Origin: DASRWD01 sp044507975
GTDB lineage: Bacteria; Deinococcota; Deinococci; Deinococcales; Trueperaceae
Reading direction: 5' to 3'
NCBI GenBank assembly: GCA_044507975.1
Contig: JBIQIQ010000001.1
Location: forward strand, 8,037-72,036
DNA: 64,000 nucleotides
Positions within the stretch are counted from its first letter, which is position 1. The number at the start of each line of letters is the position of its first letter. This document shows positions 38,139-46,980 of this stretch, one piece after another. The notes under the pieces were generated by a model. That model saw only the letters and a program-made list of their open reading frames with translations. It made no database searches and was not told where the DNA came from. The translations under genes were made by a program, and so were the position numbers.

Positions 38139-39470
38139 CTAGGGCGTGAGCCGCTGCGAGTCGCGGGGGAAGGCCCGGGCGAACCGGACGTTGGGGATGC
38201 CGAGGAGCAGCGCGGTGACGCGCTCGGCACCGATCGCGAACCCGCCGTGCGGCGGCATGCCGTGCTTGAAGACCTCGAGGTAGTCGGCGAAGGCGGCGGC
38301 GTCCATGCCGCGCTTGGAGAGCTCGTCGACCAGCACCTCGTGACGGTGAGCGCGCTGGCCGCCGGAGGTGATCTCCACCCCCCGGAAGATCAGGTCGAGA
38401 CCCCGCGTCAGGCCGCCCTCCTCCGGGTAGGTGTAGAAGGGGCGCGCCGCCTGTGGGTACTTGGTGACGAACACCAGGTCGGAGCCGTGCTCCTCCTTGG
38501 CCCATCGGCCGATCAGCCTCTCTGCCTCGGGGTCGAGGTCCTTCCCGCCGGAGGCGTGGCCGTAGCGTTCCCTGACGAGCTCCCGGACCGCGAGCATGGG
38601 GACGCGCGGGACCGCCGCCGACAGGTCGGGCAGCTCGGCGCCGAAGAGCTCGAGCTCGGGCCGGCAGGTCTCCACCGCCGCGCCCAGCATGGCCTTGACG
38701 ACGCCTTCCTGGAGGTCCATGACGTCGCCCTCGTCGGCGATGGGCCCGAACTCGACGTCCAGGGAGAGGTACTCGGAGAGGTGCCTGGACGTGTGGCTCT
38801 TCTCGGCCCGGTAGACGGGCGCCGTCTCGTAGACGCGCTCGAAGACGCCCACCATGATCTGTTTGTAGAGCTGCGGTGACTGCGCGAGGTAGGCCCGCTG
38901 CCCGTAGAAGTCGACCTCGAAGAGGTTCGCCCCGCCCTCGGCTCCGGCGCTGACGAGCTTGGGCGTGAAGACCTCCGTGAACCCGCGCTCGTCGAGGTGG
39001 GCGCGGAACGCCTTGACCAGCGCGGCCTTGACCTTCAGAGCGGCCCGGGCGCGCGGGCTGCGCACGGTGACGTGCCGGTAGGCGAGGAGGGTGTCGGGGT
39101 TGGAGTGCCACTCCTCCTTCGAGAGCTCCACCGGCGGTGGGGCGCTGGCCTCGCTGACGACCCGAACGGCCCTGACGTGCACCTCGACCCCGCCGGGGGC
39201 CTTGGCATGCGCAGCCACCACGCCCTCGAGGGCGACGAAGCTCTCGTGCAGCGGCAGCCCCGTCAAGCCGCTGCGATCGAGGACGGCGCGCTCGACGACG
39301 CACTGCACCGTTCCCGACCGGTCCCGTAGCAGGAGGAAGCCCACGCCGCCGAGGTCGCGACGGGTGAGCACCCACCCCTCCAGCCTCACCTCACGTCCTC
39401 CGAGGCGCGGCAGGTCTGCGATCGGCGAGCGGGAGGGGGCGTCTGCGTGTCCGGGAGCGTCACCTGTCAT
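38139..39470 (-). CDS. aspS: Aspartyl-tRNA synthetase, archaeal type (possibly non-discriminating)
   Basis: A 443-residue class IIb synthetase attaching aspartate to tRNA. An N-terminal OB-fold anticodon domain (VRLEGWVLTRRDLGGVGFLL) is followed by the class II core: motif 2 in VYRAEKSHTSRHLSEYLSLD and motif 3 in GGFAIGAERVTALLLG, ending FPRDSQRLTP. The short length without the bacterial GAD insertion marks it as the archaeal/eukaryotic type, as in the second AspRS of Deinococcus, which also charges tRNA-Asn for later amidation by GatCAB. Specificity cannot be read from the sequence with confidence. TAGACT lies 9 bases before the ATG. Confidence 0.92.
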   Translation of the reverse strand: MTGDAPGHADAPSRSPIADLPRLGGREVRLEGWVLTRRDLGGVGFLLLRDRSGTVQCVVERAVLDRSGLTGLPLHESFVALEGVVAAHAKAPGGVEVHVRAVRVVSEASAPPPVELSKEEWHSNPDTLLAYRHVTVRSPRARAALKVKAALVKAFRAHLDERGFTEVFTPKLVSAGAEGGANLFEVDFYGQRAYLAQSPQLYKQIMVGVFERVYETAPVYRAEKSHTSRHLSEYLSLDVEFGPIADEGDVMDLQEGVVKAMLGAAVETCRPELELFGAELPDLSAAVPRVPMLAVRELVRERYGHASGGKDLDPEAERLIGRWAKEEHGSDLVFVTKYPQAARPFYTYPEEGGLTRGLDLIFRGVEITSGGQRAHRHEVLVDELSKRGMDAAAFADYLEVFKHGMPPHGGFAIGAERVTALLLGIPNVRFARAFPRDSQRLTP

Positions 39471-39504
39471 GAGCGCGGGAGTCTAACAGCAGCCTCCCCG
39501 GGTG

Positions 39505-39912
39505 TCAACGAGACCCGGCTGCGAGCGCGCGCCTGATCGCCTCGGCGTGAGCGACGTCCTTCGGCCTGCCAGCCCGCTCCTTGAAGCGCAGCACGGCCTC
39601 GAGGGTCACGCACGGCGCGCCGCCGACGTCCTCGGCGCCCTCGATCAGGGCGTCCACGTCCTCGCCGAGCCAGCCGGACCACACCTCGACGTCGAGGTGC
39701 GGGAGGGCGACGCAGAGGTCCTCCTTGCCTGGCTTCGGCTCCCCGAGCTCGAGCGCCCGCCGCCATGCGGGGCCCCGCGCAACGACATCGACGTCCCCCG
39801 CCTCCGCCAGCAGGCCCCGGAGGACCAACGCGGCGCTGCCGTGCACGGCCCAGTGACCGGCGGTGAGCTGCAGCGCCAGCAAGCGCTCCCTGACCTGCGA
39901 CTCGTCGAGCAT
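39505..39912 (-). CDS. Nucleotidyltransferase-like small protein
   Basis: A 135-residue protein with the minimal nucleotidyltransferase signature: WAVHGSAALVLRGLLAE followed by DVDVV (the G-S...D-x-D metal site) and the C-terminal LEAVLRFKERAGRPKDVAHA, which is usual in AbiEii/MNT-like and DUF-type nucleotidyltransferases. No toxin or HEPN partner lies next to it, so a toxin-antitoxin role is not supported. ATG 39912 follows TAGTCT by exactly 6 bases. Confidence 0.7.
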   Translation of the reverse strand: MLDESQVRERLLALQLTAGHWAVHGSAALVLRGLLAEAGDVDVVARGPAWRRALELGEPKPGKEDLCVALPHLDVEVWSGWLGEDVDALIEGAEDVGGAPCVTLEAVLRFKERAGRPKDVAHAEAIRRALAAGSR

Positions 39913-39918
39913 GAGCGC

Positions 39919-39976
39919 AGACTAACTCCGCCGAGCATGGACCGCTAATGGCGCTCTCTCGGGAGACGGGTAGCCT
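39919..39976. promoter_or_regulatory. Divergent leaderless promoters
   Basis: TAGTCT (39919-39924, minus) 6 bases before ATG 39912, and TAGCCT (39971-39976, plus) 6 bases before ATG 39983. Confidence 0.65.
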
Positions 39977-39982
39977 GCGCAC

Positions 39983-40450
39983 ATGACACTACCGAGCACG
40001 CGCCCCCGCACCGTCAGCAGGCTCGCCGTCGCACTGCTCGTCGCCCTCGCGCTCGCGGCGCCCGGCCACACGGCGGGAGATACCGCGGGTCTCGCCGACC
40101 TCTTCGGGACGGGCCGGTGGCAGCTGGCGAGCGTCACCGTCGGCGGCGAGACGCTGAGGCCTGAGGCCGGTGCCGGCAGCGGGTTCCTCCTGAACGAGCT
40201 CGGGCAGCTGGCCGGCTCCGTCGGCTGCAACCAGATGGTCGCGACCGCGGCGCTGAGCCCGGAGGGACGCGTGGCCTTCGAGCCCATCGTCTCCACGTTG
40301 ATGGCCTGCCCCGACCCGGCGATGAGCCTCGAGCAGGCTCTGCTCGCCGCCCTGGAGCTCGTCGAGCGCTACGAGTTGGAAGATGGAGAGGTGAGGCTCA
40401 CCGGGCCCGGTGCCGAGGTCGTGTTCGCGGCAGCGCCGTCAGGTCCTTGA
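39983..40450 (+). CDS. Exported META-domain (HslJ-like) protein
   Basis: A 155-residue protein with a signal peptide (LAVALLVALALAAPGHTA) and one META domain: WQLASVTVGGETL, the conserved GCNQ segment in AGSVGCNQMVATAAL, and STLMACP. Members of the family (HslJ and heat- or stress-related lipoproteins) are periplasmic with unproven function. It lies between two divergent or convergent neighbours and is transcribed alone. Confidence 0.82.
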   Translation: MTLPSTRPRTVSRLAVALLVALALAAPGHTAGDTAGLADLFGTGRWQLASVTVGGETLRPEAGAGSGFLLNELGQLAGSVGCNQMVATAALSPEGRVAFEPIVSTLMACPDPAMSLEQALLAALELVERYELEDGEVRLTGPGAEVVFAAAPSGP

Positions 40451-40460
40451 GCCAGCGCGG

Positions 40461-41138
40461 CTAGGCGACGTCGTGCTCGGCGATCACCGCGACGACGCCC
40501 AGCGCGCTGCGCACCTCGACCTCGTCGGCCGTCGACACGTTCGAGACGCCCAGGCCGGCGCCGAACGGCAGCCTCAGTCCCACGACCGGGTAAGCCAGGC
40601 CTGAAGCGTCGACGACGGCGTCGCCGGCCAGCGCCACCAGGCTGACCGTCGTGCCGCGCGGCCAGGTCGCGGTGAGTGGCAGGGCCGGCGCGCAGAGGTG
40701 GGCCTCCGACGTGCCGCCGTGCAGCGAGACCCGGAACGGCTCCGCGGCCGCAGCCGCGCGCGCCGCTGCCAGCAGCGCCGTCAGGCTGTGGTCGAGCCTG
40801 GTGCCGAACGCTCCCAGGACCGCGGCCGTGGCGGCACCGCGCCGGCGCGCCGCGGCCAGCGCCAGTTCGAGGTCGAGCTCGTCCTTGTCGGGCCGGTGCC
40901 GCTCGACCTCGAGGCCTGGATAGGCGCCGACCAGGTCGGGCAGCACGCTGTCCATGTCGCCCACCAGGAGATCGGGCGTCACCCCGAGAGCGGAAGCGTG
41001 CTGCAGCCCGCCGTCGGCGGCGACGACGATGGTCGCCGCGCTCACGAGCCGCTCGACCAGCCGTAGCGGCGGCAGGTCCCCGCCAGCCAGGACCAGGGCC
41101 GTGGGGCTCCCTCCCGGGGAGGCGTCGATCGGCCTCAC
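40461..41138 (-). CDS. thiN: Thiamine diphosphokinase
   Basis: Converts thiamine and ATP to thiamine diphosphate. The 225-residue protein shows VVAADGGLQHASALGVTPDL and LVGDMDSV near the N-terminus (active-site Asp cluster), DKDELDLELALAAA, and GAFGTRLDHSLTALL, all hallmarks of the ThiN/TPK family; the C-terminal beta domain binds thiamine. GTG 41138 overlaps the thiQ stop (GTGA), so the kinase is translated with the thiamine importer ATPase. This pairing supports calling the transporter thiamine-specific. Confidence 0.92.
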   Translation of the reverse strand: MRPIDASPGGSPTALVLAGGDLPPLRLVERLVSAATIVVAADGGLQHASALGVTPDLLVGDMDSVLPDLVGAYPGLEVERHRPDKDELDLELALAAARRRGAATAAVLGAFGTRLDHSLTALLAAARAAAAAEPFRVSLHGGTSEAHLCAPALPLTATWPRGTTVSLVALAGDAVVDASGLAYPVVGLRLPFGAGLGVSNVSTADEVEVRSALGVVAVIAEHDVA

Positions 41139-42178
41139 GCCGGGAGCGTCCTCCAGGCTGTAGGCGGCAAGACCAGGTCGTAGTCCGCTCCCGGCTCGGG
41201 TTCGGCTCGGAGCTCGCGTCCGTGCCCCCGCCAGGTGACGTCCGCCTGCCACTCGGGGACGTGGAGGGCCAGCCGCCAGACGAGGCCCTCACGCAGCACC
41301 TCGCGAACGACCGCTCGGGCGGTGGCTCGACCGTCGGGCCGGGGAGCCGAGCCAACCGACGCGAGGGAGACGTCCTCGATCCGCAGCAGCAGCGCGCCGT
41401 CACCGGCCGGCGGGGCGGCCACGCGCGCGGCCGCGGCGATCCGGCGCGCCTCGTCGCCCTCCCAGACGTTCTCGTGCCCCAGGAACCGGGCCGTCCAGGC
41501 GTCTGCCGGGGACGTGAGCAGCTCATCCGCCCCGCCGACCTGGACGATCCTCCCGCTGCGCATCACCGCCACCGCGTCGGCTACGGCGAAGGCCTCGACC
41601 TGGTCGTGGGTCACGTACACGGCCTCGGCGCCGAGCCCCTCCAGGATGCGTGCGACCTCGTCCCTGAGCTCGGCGCGCAGGGCCTCGTCGAGGTTCGAGA
41701 GCGGCTCGTCGAGCAGAAGGAGACCGGGGCCGGGCGCTACCGCGCGGGCCAGCGCCACGCGCTGCTGCTGGCCGCCGGACAGCTCCGTCACGCGCCGCTG
41801 GCCCAGGCCGCCCAGGCCCACCAGGTCGAGCATCTCGGCGACGCGCTCGCGCCGGCGAGGCGGCTCCCAGCCCCTCTCGACGAGGCCGAACGCGACGTTG
41901 TCGGCGACGCTGAGGTGCGGGAAGAGCGCGAAGTCCTGGAACACCATCCCGAGGTCGCGCCGCTGGGGAGGCCGCGCCGTGACGTCGGCGCCGCCCATGC
42001 GCACGCGCCCGGCGTCAGGCCGCTCGAGCCCCGCCACGAGCCTGAGCAGCGTGCTCTTGCCGCACCCGCTCGGTCCCAGGAGCGCGAGGGTGGCCCCTTC
42101 CGGCACCTCCAGCGTCACGTCGTCGACGGCTCTCACCGGGCCGTACGCCTTGGACAGGTGCTCGACGCTAAGGCCCAT
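41135..42178 (-). CDS. thiQ: Thiamine ABC importer ATPase (ThiQ-like)
   Basis: A 347-residue nucleotide-binding subunit with Walker A GPSGCGKST, Q-loop VFQDFALFPHLSV, signature LSGGQQQRVALARA, Walker B LLLLDEPLSNLD and the H-loop THDQVEAFAVADA. Beyond residue 240 it has a TOBE-like regulatory domain, as in iron, polyamine and thiamine importers. The assignment to thiamine rests on linkage to thiN and a ThiP-type fused permease; an iron(III) or polyamine role is possible. TATGAT lies 12 bases before the ATG, possibly a second promoter inside the operon. Confidence 0.82.
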   Translation of the reverse strand: MGLSVEHLSKAYGPVRAVDDVTLEVPEGATLALLGPSGCGKSTLLRLVAGLERPDAGRVRMGGADVTARPPQRRDLGMVFQDFALFPHLSVADNVAFGLVERGWEPPRRRERVAEMLDLVGLGGLGQRRVTELSGGQQQRVALARAVAPGPGLLLLDEPLSNLDEALRAELRDEVARILEGLGAEAVYVTHDQVEAFAVADAVAVMRSGRIVQVGGADELLTSPADAWTARFLGHENVWEGDEARRIAAAARVAAPPAGDGALLLRIEDVSLASVGSAPRPDGRATARAVVREVLREGLVWRLALHVPEWQADVTWRGHGRELRAEPEPGADYDLVLPPTAWRTLPA

Positions 42179-42211
42179 GGTCCACGCGGCATCATAGCCG
42201 CGGTGCCCACG

Positions 42212-43807
42212 TCAGAACTCGCCGCGGCCGCGCCGCTGCAGGACGAGCATGACGAGCGCCGTCACGGCCATCAGCACCATCGACAGCCCGAGCGCCGCGC
42301 CGTAGTTGAGCGGCCCGGGCCTGCCGAGCCTGTCGAAGATGGCCACCGGCAGCGTGGCGAACTCGGGCCTGACCAGCAGGAGCGAGGCGCCGAACTCTCC
42401 CAGAGACACCGCGAAGGCGAACGCGGCCGCCACCGCCAGCGAGGGACGCAGCTGCGGAAGCTCGACCCGCCACAGCGTGCGCCACGGACCGGCGCCGAGC
42501 GTGGCCGCCGCGCCCACCTGCCCGGCCGGCAGCGCCCGCATCGCAGGCAGGAGCGTGCGCGTAACGAACGGGAAGGCGATGAGAGCGTGCGCGAGCGGGA
42601 CGCCCCAGAACGTCGCGACGAGCCAGGGGTAGGCGATGAGGTAGCCGAGGCCAAGCGTGACGGGGCTTGTCGCCAGCGGGAGCAGCGAGAGGCCGTCGAG
42701 CCAGCGCCAGCGACCGCGGTGAACGGCGTAGGCGAAGGCCGTCCCGATGACGAGCGCCAGCGCCGTCGAGAGCGCCGCGAACGTCAAGGAGTTGCGCAGG
42801 CTGAGACCGAGGGTCGCGAAGCCGACCGACCGCGGCGCGTCGAGCATCGCGCGCAGGTTGTCGAGCGAAGGGAACGACCCGTCCCCGGCCGTGAAGGCGC
42901 TCGCCGTCAGCGCCACGAGCGGCGCCAGCACGATCGCTCCGATCAGCAGGAGGTCGGCCCCGAGCAGCGCCGCGCCCGCGCCGCGCGGCGCTCGAGCCTG
43001 CGAGCGGCCCGCCGACACCGGCACCGAGAGACGCGCCTGCAGCCGGGTGTAGAGCCAGCCCAGGCCTCCCACCACCGCCAGCTGCACGAGGGCGAGGGCG
43101 GCAGCGGCGTCGAGGCGCAGGAGCCGCAGCGTGAGCCGGTAGAGCTCGACCTCCAGCGTCGCGAACCTGGCGTCGGGCGCCAGGATGAGGATCACGCCGA
43201 AGCTCGTGAAGCAGAAGATGAACACCAGGGTGGCCGCCGCGACGGTCGCGGGCAACGCCAGTGGCAGCGTCACGCGCCACAGGGTCCGCCACGTCCCGGC
43301 GCCGAGGGTAGCGGCGGCCTGCTCGAGGCGCGGGCCCATCCCCTCGAGGAACCCCGACACCAGCCGAGCCACGACGGCGAAGTTGTAGAACACGTGGGCG
43401 GCGAGCACGAGAGCGAGCGTGTTGCGCAGGTCCACGCCGAGTACACCGCGTGGCCCCGCCAGCGCGAGGAAGCCCATGCCCGCCACGACGGTGGGCATGA
43501 CGAACGGGACGCTGAACGCCGCGGTCAGCAGCCTGCGGCCGGCGAACCGGTAGCGCGCCAGGAGCAGCGCGGACGGGAGCCCGACGAGCACGGTGAGGAC
43601 CGTCGAGAGCAGGGCCTGCCAGGTGGTGAACCACAGCCTCCCGAGGTAGTACGGATCAGTCAGGGTGGCGAGCAGCCCAGCGATGTCCAACTCGCCGTCG
43701 GGAGCGACCCCCCGCCACAGGATCGCCGCCAGCGGCACGAGGAGGGCGGCCGTCAGGAAGCCCAACGAGCCGAGCCCGGCGATGCTGGCCAGCAGGTTCC
43801 TGCTCAC
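42212..43807 (-). CDS. thiP: Thiamine ABC importer permease (ThiP-like, fused two-unit)
   Basis: A 531-residue inner-membrane protein with about 12 helices in two fused permease units. Each unit carries the cytoplasmic EAA loop that contacts the ATPase (GAGTWRTLWRVTLPLALP and GAGPWRTLWRVELPQLRPSL). ThiP and the iron permease FbpB share this fused layout. It has its own leaderless promoter, TAGACT 6 bases before GTG 43807, so it can be expressed apart from the upstream spermidine-synthase-like gene. The matching binding protein, thiB, lies about 10 kb away. Confidence 0.82.
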   Translation of the reverse strand: MSRNLLASIAGLGSLGFLTAALLVPLAAILWRGVAPDGELDIAGLLATLTDPYYLGRLWFTTWQALLSTVLTVLVGLPSALLLARYRFAGRRLLTAAFSVPFVMPTVVAGMGFLALAGPRGVLGVDLRNTLALVLAAHVFYNFAVVARLVSGFLEGMGPRLEQAAATLGAGTWRTLWRVTLPLALPATVAAATLVFIFCFTSFGVILILAPDARFATLEVELYRLTLRLLRLDAAAALALVQLAVVGGLGWLYTRLQARLSVPVSAGRSQARAPRGAGAALLGADLLLIGAIVLAPLVALTASAFTAGDGSFPSLDNLRAMLDAPRSVGFATLGLSLRNSLTFAALSTALALVIGTAFAYAVHRGRWRWLDGLSLLPLATSPVTLGLGYLIAYPWLVATFWGVPLAHALIAFPFVTRTLLPAMRALPAGQVGAAATLGAGPWRTLWRVELPQLRPSLAVAAAFAFAVSLGEFGASLLLVRPEFATLPVAIFDRLGRPGPLNYGAALGLSMVLMAVTALVMLVLQRRGRGEF

Positions 43808-43813
43808 GGTGCG

Positions 43814-43819
43814 AGTCTA
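43814..43819 (-). promoter_or_regulatory. Leaderless -10 element of thiP
   Basis: TAGACT 6 bases before GTG 43807. No TPP-riboswitch motif fits in the 36 bases between the neighbouring genes. Confidence 0.6.
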
Positions 43820-43843
43820 AGTGGGCGGCGGCCGCCACCGGCG

Positions 43844-46078
43844 TCAGAGGCGTCGTGCCGGGGCAGCGGCGGCGGCCAGGAGGTAAGCGCCTGCGGCCGC
43901 CCAGCCCACCGCGCTCAGGCCCAGCGCATGCGAGAGCCACAGGGCGCCGGCGCCCGCCACCACCGCAGCCAGCCCGGAGAGGGCCAGCGCGGCCGCCACG
44001 CCGCGCGGGGCGCCCAATGCGACGAGGAGCCGCGGGAACGGCAGGCCCATCGGCACGGACGCCGCCATCAGCATCGCTGCGGCGGCCGCGCCTGCGAGCC
44101 AGGCCGGCAGGGGGGCCAGGACGGCTATTAGCGGCGGCGCCGCGATCAGCCAGGCCGACACGCTCACGGCTGCTATCAGCGCCCCGGCCCTCACGCCCCC
44201 GGTCCTCCGGGCGGCGAGGTGGGCGCCGATCGCGCCGCCTACTAGGACCGCCCCCAAGGTCAGGGAGAGGCTCCAGGTCGGGTGCCCGGCCGCGCGCTGT
44301 ACCAGGGGGAGAGACGCCAGCTCGACGAGCAGGAAACCGGCGCCGAGCCCGGTCGCCGCGAGCAGGCCGCGGGCGCCGGAGCCGGCGCCTCTCAGCCGCC
44401 GCCCAGCCAGCAGCGCCGACGCTGCCAGGGCGAGGCTGGCGGTCGCGGCCAGGACACCGGCCCGTCTCGCGTCGCGCGGCACCCCGGGCTCGAACGAGAA
44501 GAAGTAAGGTGCGTCGTCGCGCGTCGGACCGAGGTCGACGGTGTGCGAGGCGGCGACGACGCCGTCCAGGTCGGCTTCGCCGCGGGCCAGCGGCTGGAGC
44601 GAGGGTGGCGCCAGCAAGCCGGGCACGAGGAGCAGCGACCAGCCCCGCCGCTCCGCCAGGCGGGCGGCCGCGACGGCCTCCTCACGCGTGAACGGGGACC
44701 GGCGCACGACGAGCAGCGGCACGGCCCGGGACTGGCTCACGTCCATGACCGCCATCACGTGATCCAGCGCGGCGGAGTGGTCCGGGGCGTGACCGCCGTC
44801 CACGAGCGCCGCGAGGGCCGTGGTGAGGGCCCGCGTGAGCGTGAGCTCGTCGTAGAGCTTGAGGGCCAGGCGGCCGTGCGACGTCAGCGCGGCGAGGTAC
44901 TGCTCGAACGCCTCGACGGTGTAGACCAGGTTCTCAGTCAGGGCCGCGCCGCGGAGCTCCGCCGCCCCGGTCACGACGTTGGCGAGGGTGATCACGTCGT
45001 AAGCGCCGCGCCTGTCGGCGAGCTCACGCCTGCCGTCGCCGATCACGACCTCCGTAGGCGGCTCGTAGACGGGGGCCGCGAGGCTACCAAGGTCGCGCAC
45101 CAGCTCGACGCTCGCGCGGTTCACCTCGACCGCGGTCACCTCCTCGACCCCTTCCGAGCGGGCCTGGACCACGTCGAGCCCCCCGCCGGAGCCGATCAGG
45201 TACGCGCTCGTCGCCGGAGCCAGCGCGAAGGGGAAGGCGCCGACGTCGGACGACCAGCCTGAGGGATCGGACTCCGGCACGAGCGAGCCGGCGCCTCCGT
45301 CCATGTAGAGGTAGCGCGCGCCGCTCGGCGCGCGGACGAGGTCGGTCCTGGCCGTCCCGTCCCAACGGGTCGATTCGACCGTTCCGCCGCCGGCGAGAAC
45401 GAGCGAGATGGGCTTGCCCGTCATGTGGACCGACGGACGGACCTCCCAGGCTCCTACGGCCAAGGCCAGCGCGCCCAGCAGGGGCGCCGCCACGGCGATA
45501 GCCGCGCCGGCCAGGCCGAGGTCGGATGGTCCCCTGGGCCGGGAGAAGCCGCTGGACCTGGTCAACGCCGTGGCCGCCAGCGCGACGAGGGCGGCCGCGG
45601 CGATCATCGCGGCGGGCGCGCCGAGGCCGGTCAGGTCGAGGAGCCAAGGCGTCGCGAGCGCCGCGGCCGCGGCCGCCCCGTAGTCCGCTCTCGACAGCCA
45701 GGCCGCCCCGGGCGGGTGCCGTGCGAACACTGCGGCGCTGCTCATGCCGATCCCGACGTACGCCAGCAACGGCAGCGCCAGCCCGAGCCACGGGTTCCCG
45801 CTCGCGGCGGCGAAGAGCCAGAGAGGGAAGGAGAGCACGGCCAGCGCGGCCGCCGCCGCCGCGCCCAGGAGGGCCGCCGCGCCCCCGCGCAGCAGCGGCG
45901 CCGCCGCGGCGAGGCCAGCTCCCAGCCCGACGCCGAGCAGGGCGACGGCCAGCACCGGGGCCACCCAGCTGCTCACGAGCAGTGCCGACAGGAGACGGGT
46001 GAGCGCGACCTCGTACGCCAGTCCGCCCGCGGCCAGCAGGCCGACGGCGACGATGTGGTGCCTGGGTGGACGCGTCAC
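43844..46078 (-). CDS. Multi-pass membrane protein with spermidine-synthase-like domain
   Basis: A 744-residue protein. The first 215 residues and the last 200 or so are hydrophobic helices; the centre (about 260-520) is a Rossmann methyltransferase-like fold resembling spermidine synthase (SAYLIGSGGGLDVVQARSEG, VTAVEVNRASVELVRDLGS, VIGDGRRELADRRGAYDVIT). Such membrane-fused synthase-like proteins are widespread in bacteria and mostly uncharacterised, so polyamine synthesis is not assured. GTG 46078 lies 14 bases after dppC, with no ribosome-binding site of note. Confidence 0.8.
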   Translation of the reverse strand: MTRPPRHHIVAVGLLAAGGLAYEVALTRLLSALLVSSWVAPVLAVALLGVGLGAGLAAAAPLLRGGAAALLGAAAAAALAVLSFPLWLFAAASGNPWLGLALPLLAYVGIGMSSAAVFARHPPGAAWLSRADYGAAAAAALATPWLLDLTGLGAPAAMIAAAALVALAATALTRSSGFSRPRGPSDLGLAGAAIAVAAPLLGALALAVGAWEVRPSVHMTGKPISLVLAGGGTVESTRWDGTARTDLVRAPSGARYLYMDGGAGSLVPESDPSGWSSDVGAFPFALAPATSAYLIGSGGGLDVVQARSEGVEEVTAVEVNRASVELVRDLGSLAAPVYEPPTEVVIGDGRRELADRRGAYDVITLANVVTGAAELRGAALTENLVYTVEAFEQYLAALTSHGRLALKLYDELTLTRALTTALAALVDGGHAPDHSAALDHVMAVMDVSQSRAVPLLVVRRSPFTREEAVAAARLAERRGWSLLLVPGLLAPPSLQPLARGEADLDGVVAASHTVDLGPTRDDAPYFFSFEPGVPRDARRAGVLAATASLALAASALLAGRRLRGAGSGARGLLAATGLGAGFLLVELASLPLVQRAAGHPTWSLSLTLGAVLVGGAIGAHLAARRTGGVRAGALIAAVSVSAWLIAAPPLIAVLAPLPAWLAGAAAAAMLMAASVPMGLPFPRLLVALGAPRGVAAALALSGLAAVVAGAGALWLSHALGLSAVGWAAAGAYLLAAAAAPARRL

Positions 46079-46092
46079 GGCGGTCCGGGGGA

Positions 46093-46980
46093 TCAGCTGC
46101 GCCCCCGGTAGCGCGGGTCGAGCACGTCCCGCAGCCCGTCGCCGAGGAGGTTGAAGCCCAGGACGGAGACCATGATCGCGAGACCGGGGAAGACGCCCAT
46201 CCAGGGCGCCTGCCGGAGGTAGGCCCTGCCCTCCGAGAGCATCCGCCCCCAGCTCGGGTCGGGCGGCTGCGTCCCCAACCCGAAGAACGACAGCGCGGCC
46301 TCGGCGAGGATGGCGAACGCGAGGCTGAGGGAGGTCTGCACGATGATGGGCCCCATCGCGTTGGGCAGCACGTGCGCGAACATGATCCGCGCGCGGCCCT
46401 GACCCAGAGCGCGGGCGGCGTTGACGAACTCCCTGTCCCGCACCGAGATCACGGCGCCGCGGGTGACCCGGGCGAAGATCGGCGCGTAGACGATGGCGAT
46501 GGCGATCATCGCGTTCTCGACGCCGCGCCCGAGGATCGCCATGACGACGATCGCCAGGAGCACGGCCGGCAGCGCGAAGAAGACGTCCATCACGCGCATC
46601 ACGACCTCGTCGACCCAGCCGCCCGTGTACCCGGCCACGAGCCCGAGCGTCACGCCGGCCAGCGCCGAGATCCCGACCGCGATGAAGGCCACCCTCACGC
46701 TGACCGCGGCGCCGTGGAGGATGCGCGAGAGGAGGTCACGCCCGAACTCGTCGGTGCCGAAGGGGTGCGCCAGCGACGGCGCCGCGAACAGGGCGCCGAA
46801 GTTCATCGCGTTGGGGTCGTGTGGGGCCAGCGCCGCGCCGAACGAGGCGGCCGCGAGGAGCAGGAGCACGATGCCGCCCCCGGCGAGCACCAGCCCGTGC
46901 CTGAGCGCCTTGCGCCAGAGGCCAGGGGCGCGCCTAGCGCCTTCGACCTCTCGTGGGGCAGCGACGGTCCCGGCGGCCAT
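46093..46980 (-). CDS. dppC: Peptide ABC importer permease DppC-like
   Basis: A 295-residue inner-membrane permease for di- or oligopeptides. An N-terminal extension leads to the first helix (LVLAGGGIVLLLLAAASFGA), then the HPFGTDEFGRDLLSRILHG segment typical of DppC/OppC and the EAA loop REFVNAARALGQGRARIMFA. ATG 46980 shares its T with the dppB stop (TGATG). No DppD/DppF ATPase follows, so the ATPases must be encoded elsewhere. Confidence 0.92.
   Translation of the reverse strand: MAAGTVAAPREVEGARRAPGLWRKALRHGLVLAGGGIVLLLLAAASFGAALAPHDPNAMNFGALFAAPSLAHPFGTDEFGRDLLSRILHGAAVSVRVAFIAVGISALAGVTLGLVAGYTGGWVDEVVMRVMDVFFALPAVLLAIVVMAILGRGVENAMIAIAIVYAPIFARVTRGAVISVRDREFVNAARALGQGRARIMFAHVLPNAMGPIIVQTSLSLAFAILAEAALSFFGLGTQPPDPSWGRMLSEGRAYLRQAPWMGVFPGLAIMVSVLGFNLLGDGLRDVLDPRYRGRS

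Noticed and set aside
39505..39912. Toxin-antitoxin or phage-defence (AbiE/MNT) locus
   Set aside because: Only a lone nucleotidyltransferase-like gene is present, without a HEPN or AbiE partner, and both neighbours are ordinary genes.
40676..44131. Open frame of 1,151 codons on the plus strand
   Set aside because: It is antisense to thiN, thiQ and thiP. The composition (Arg, Glu, Gly, Pro and Gln) and lack of any motif mark it as a shadow.
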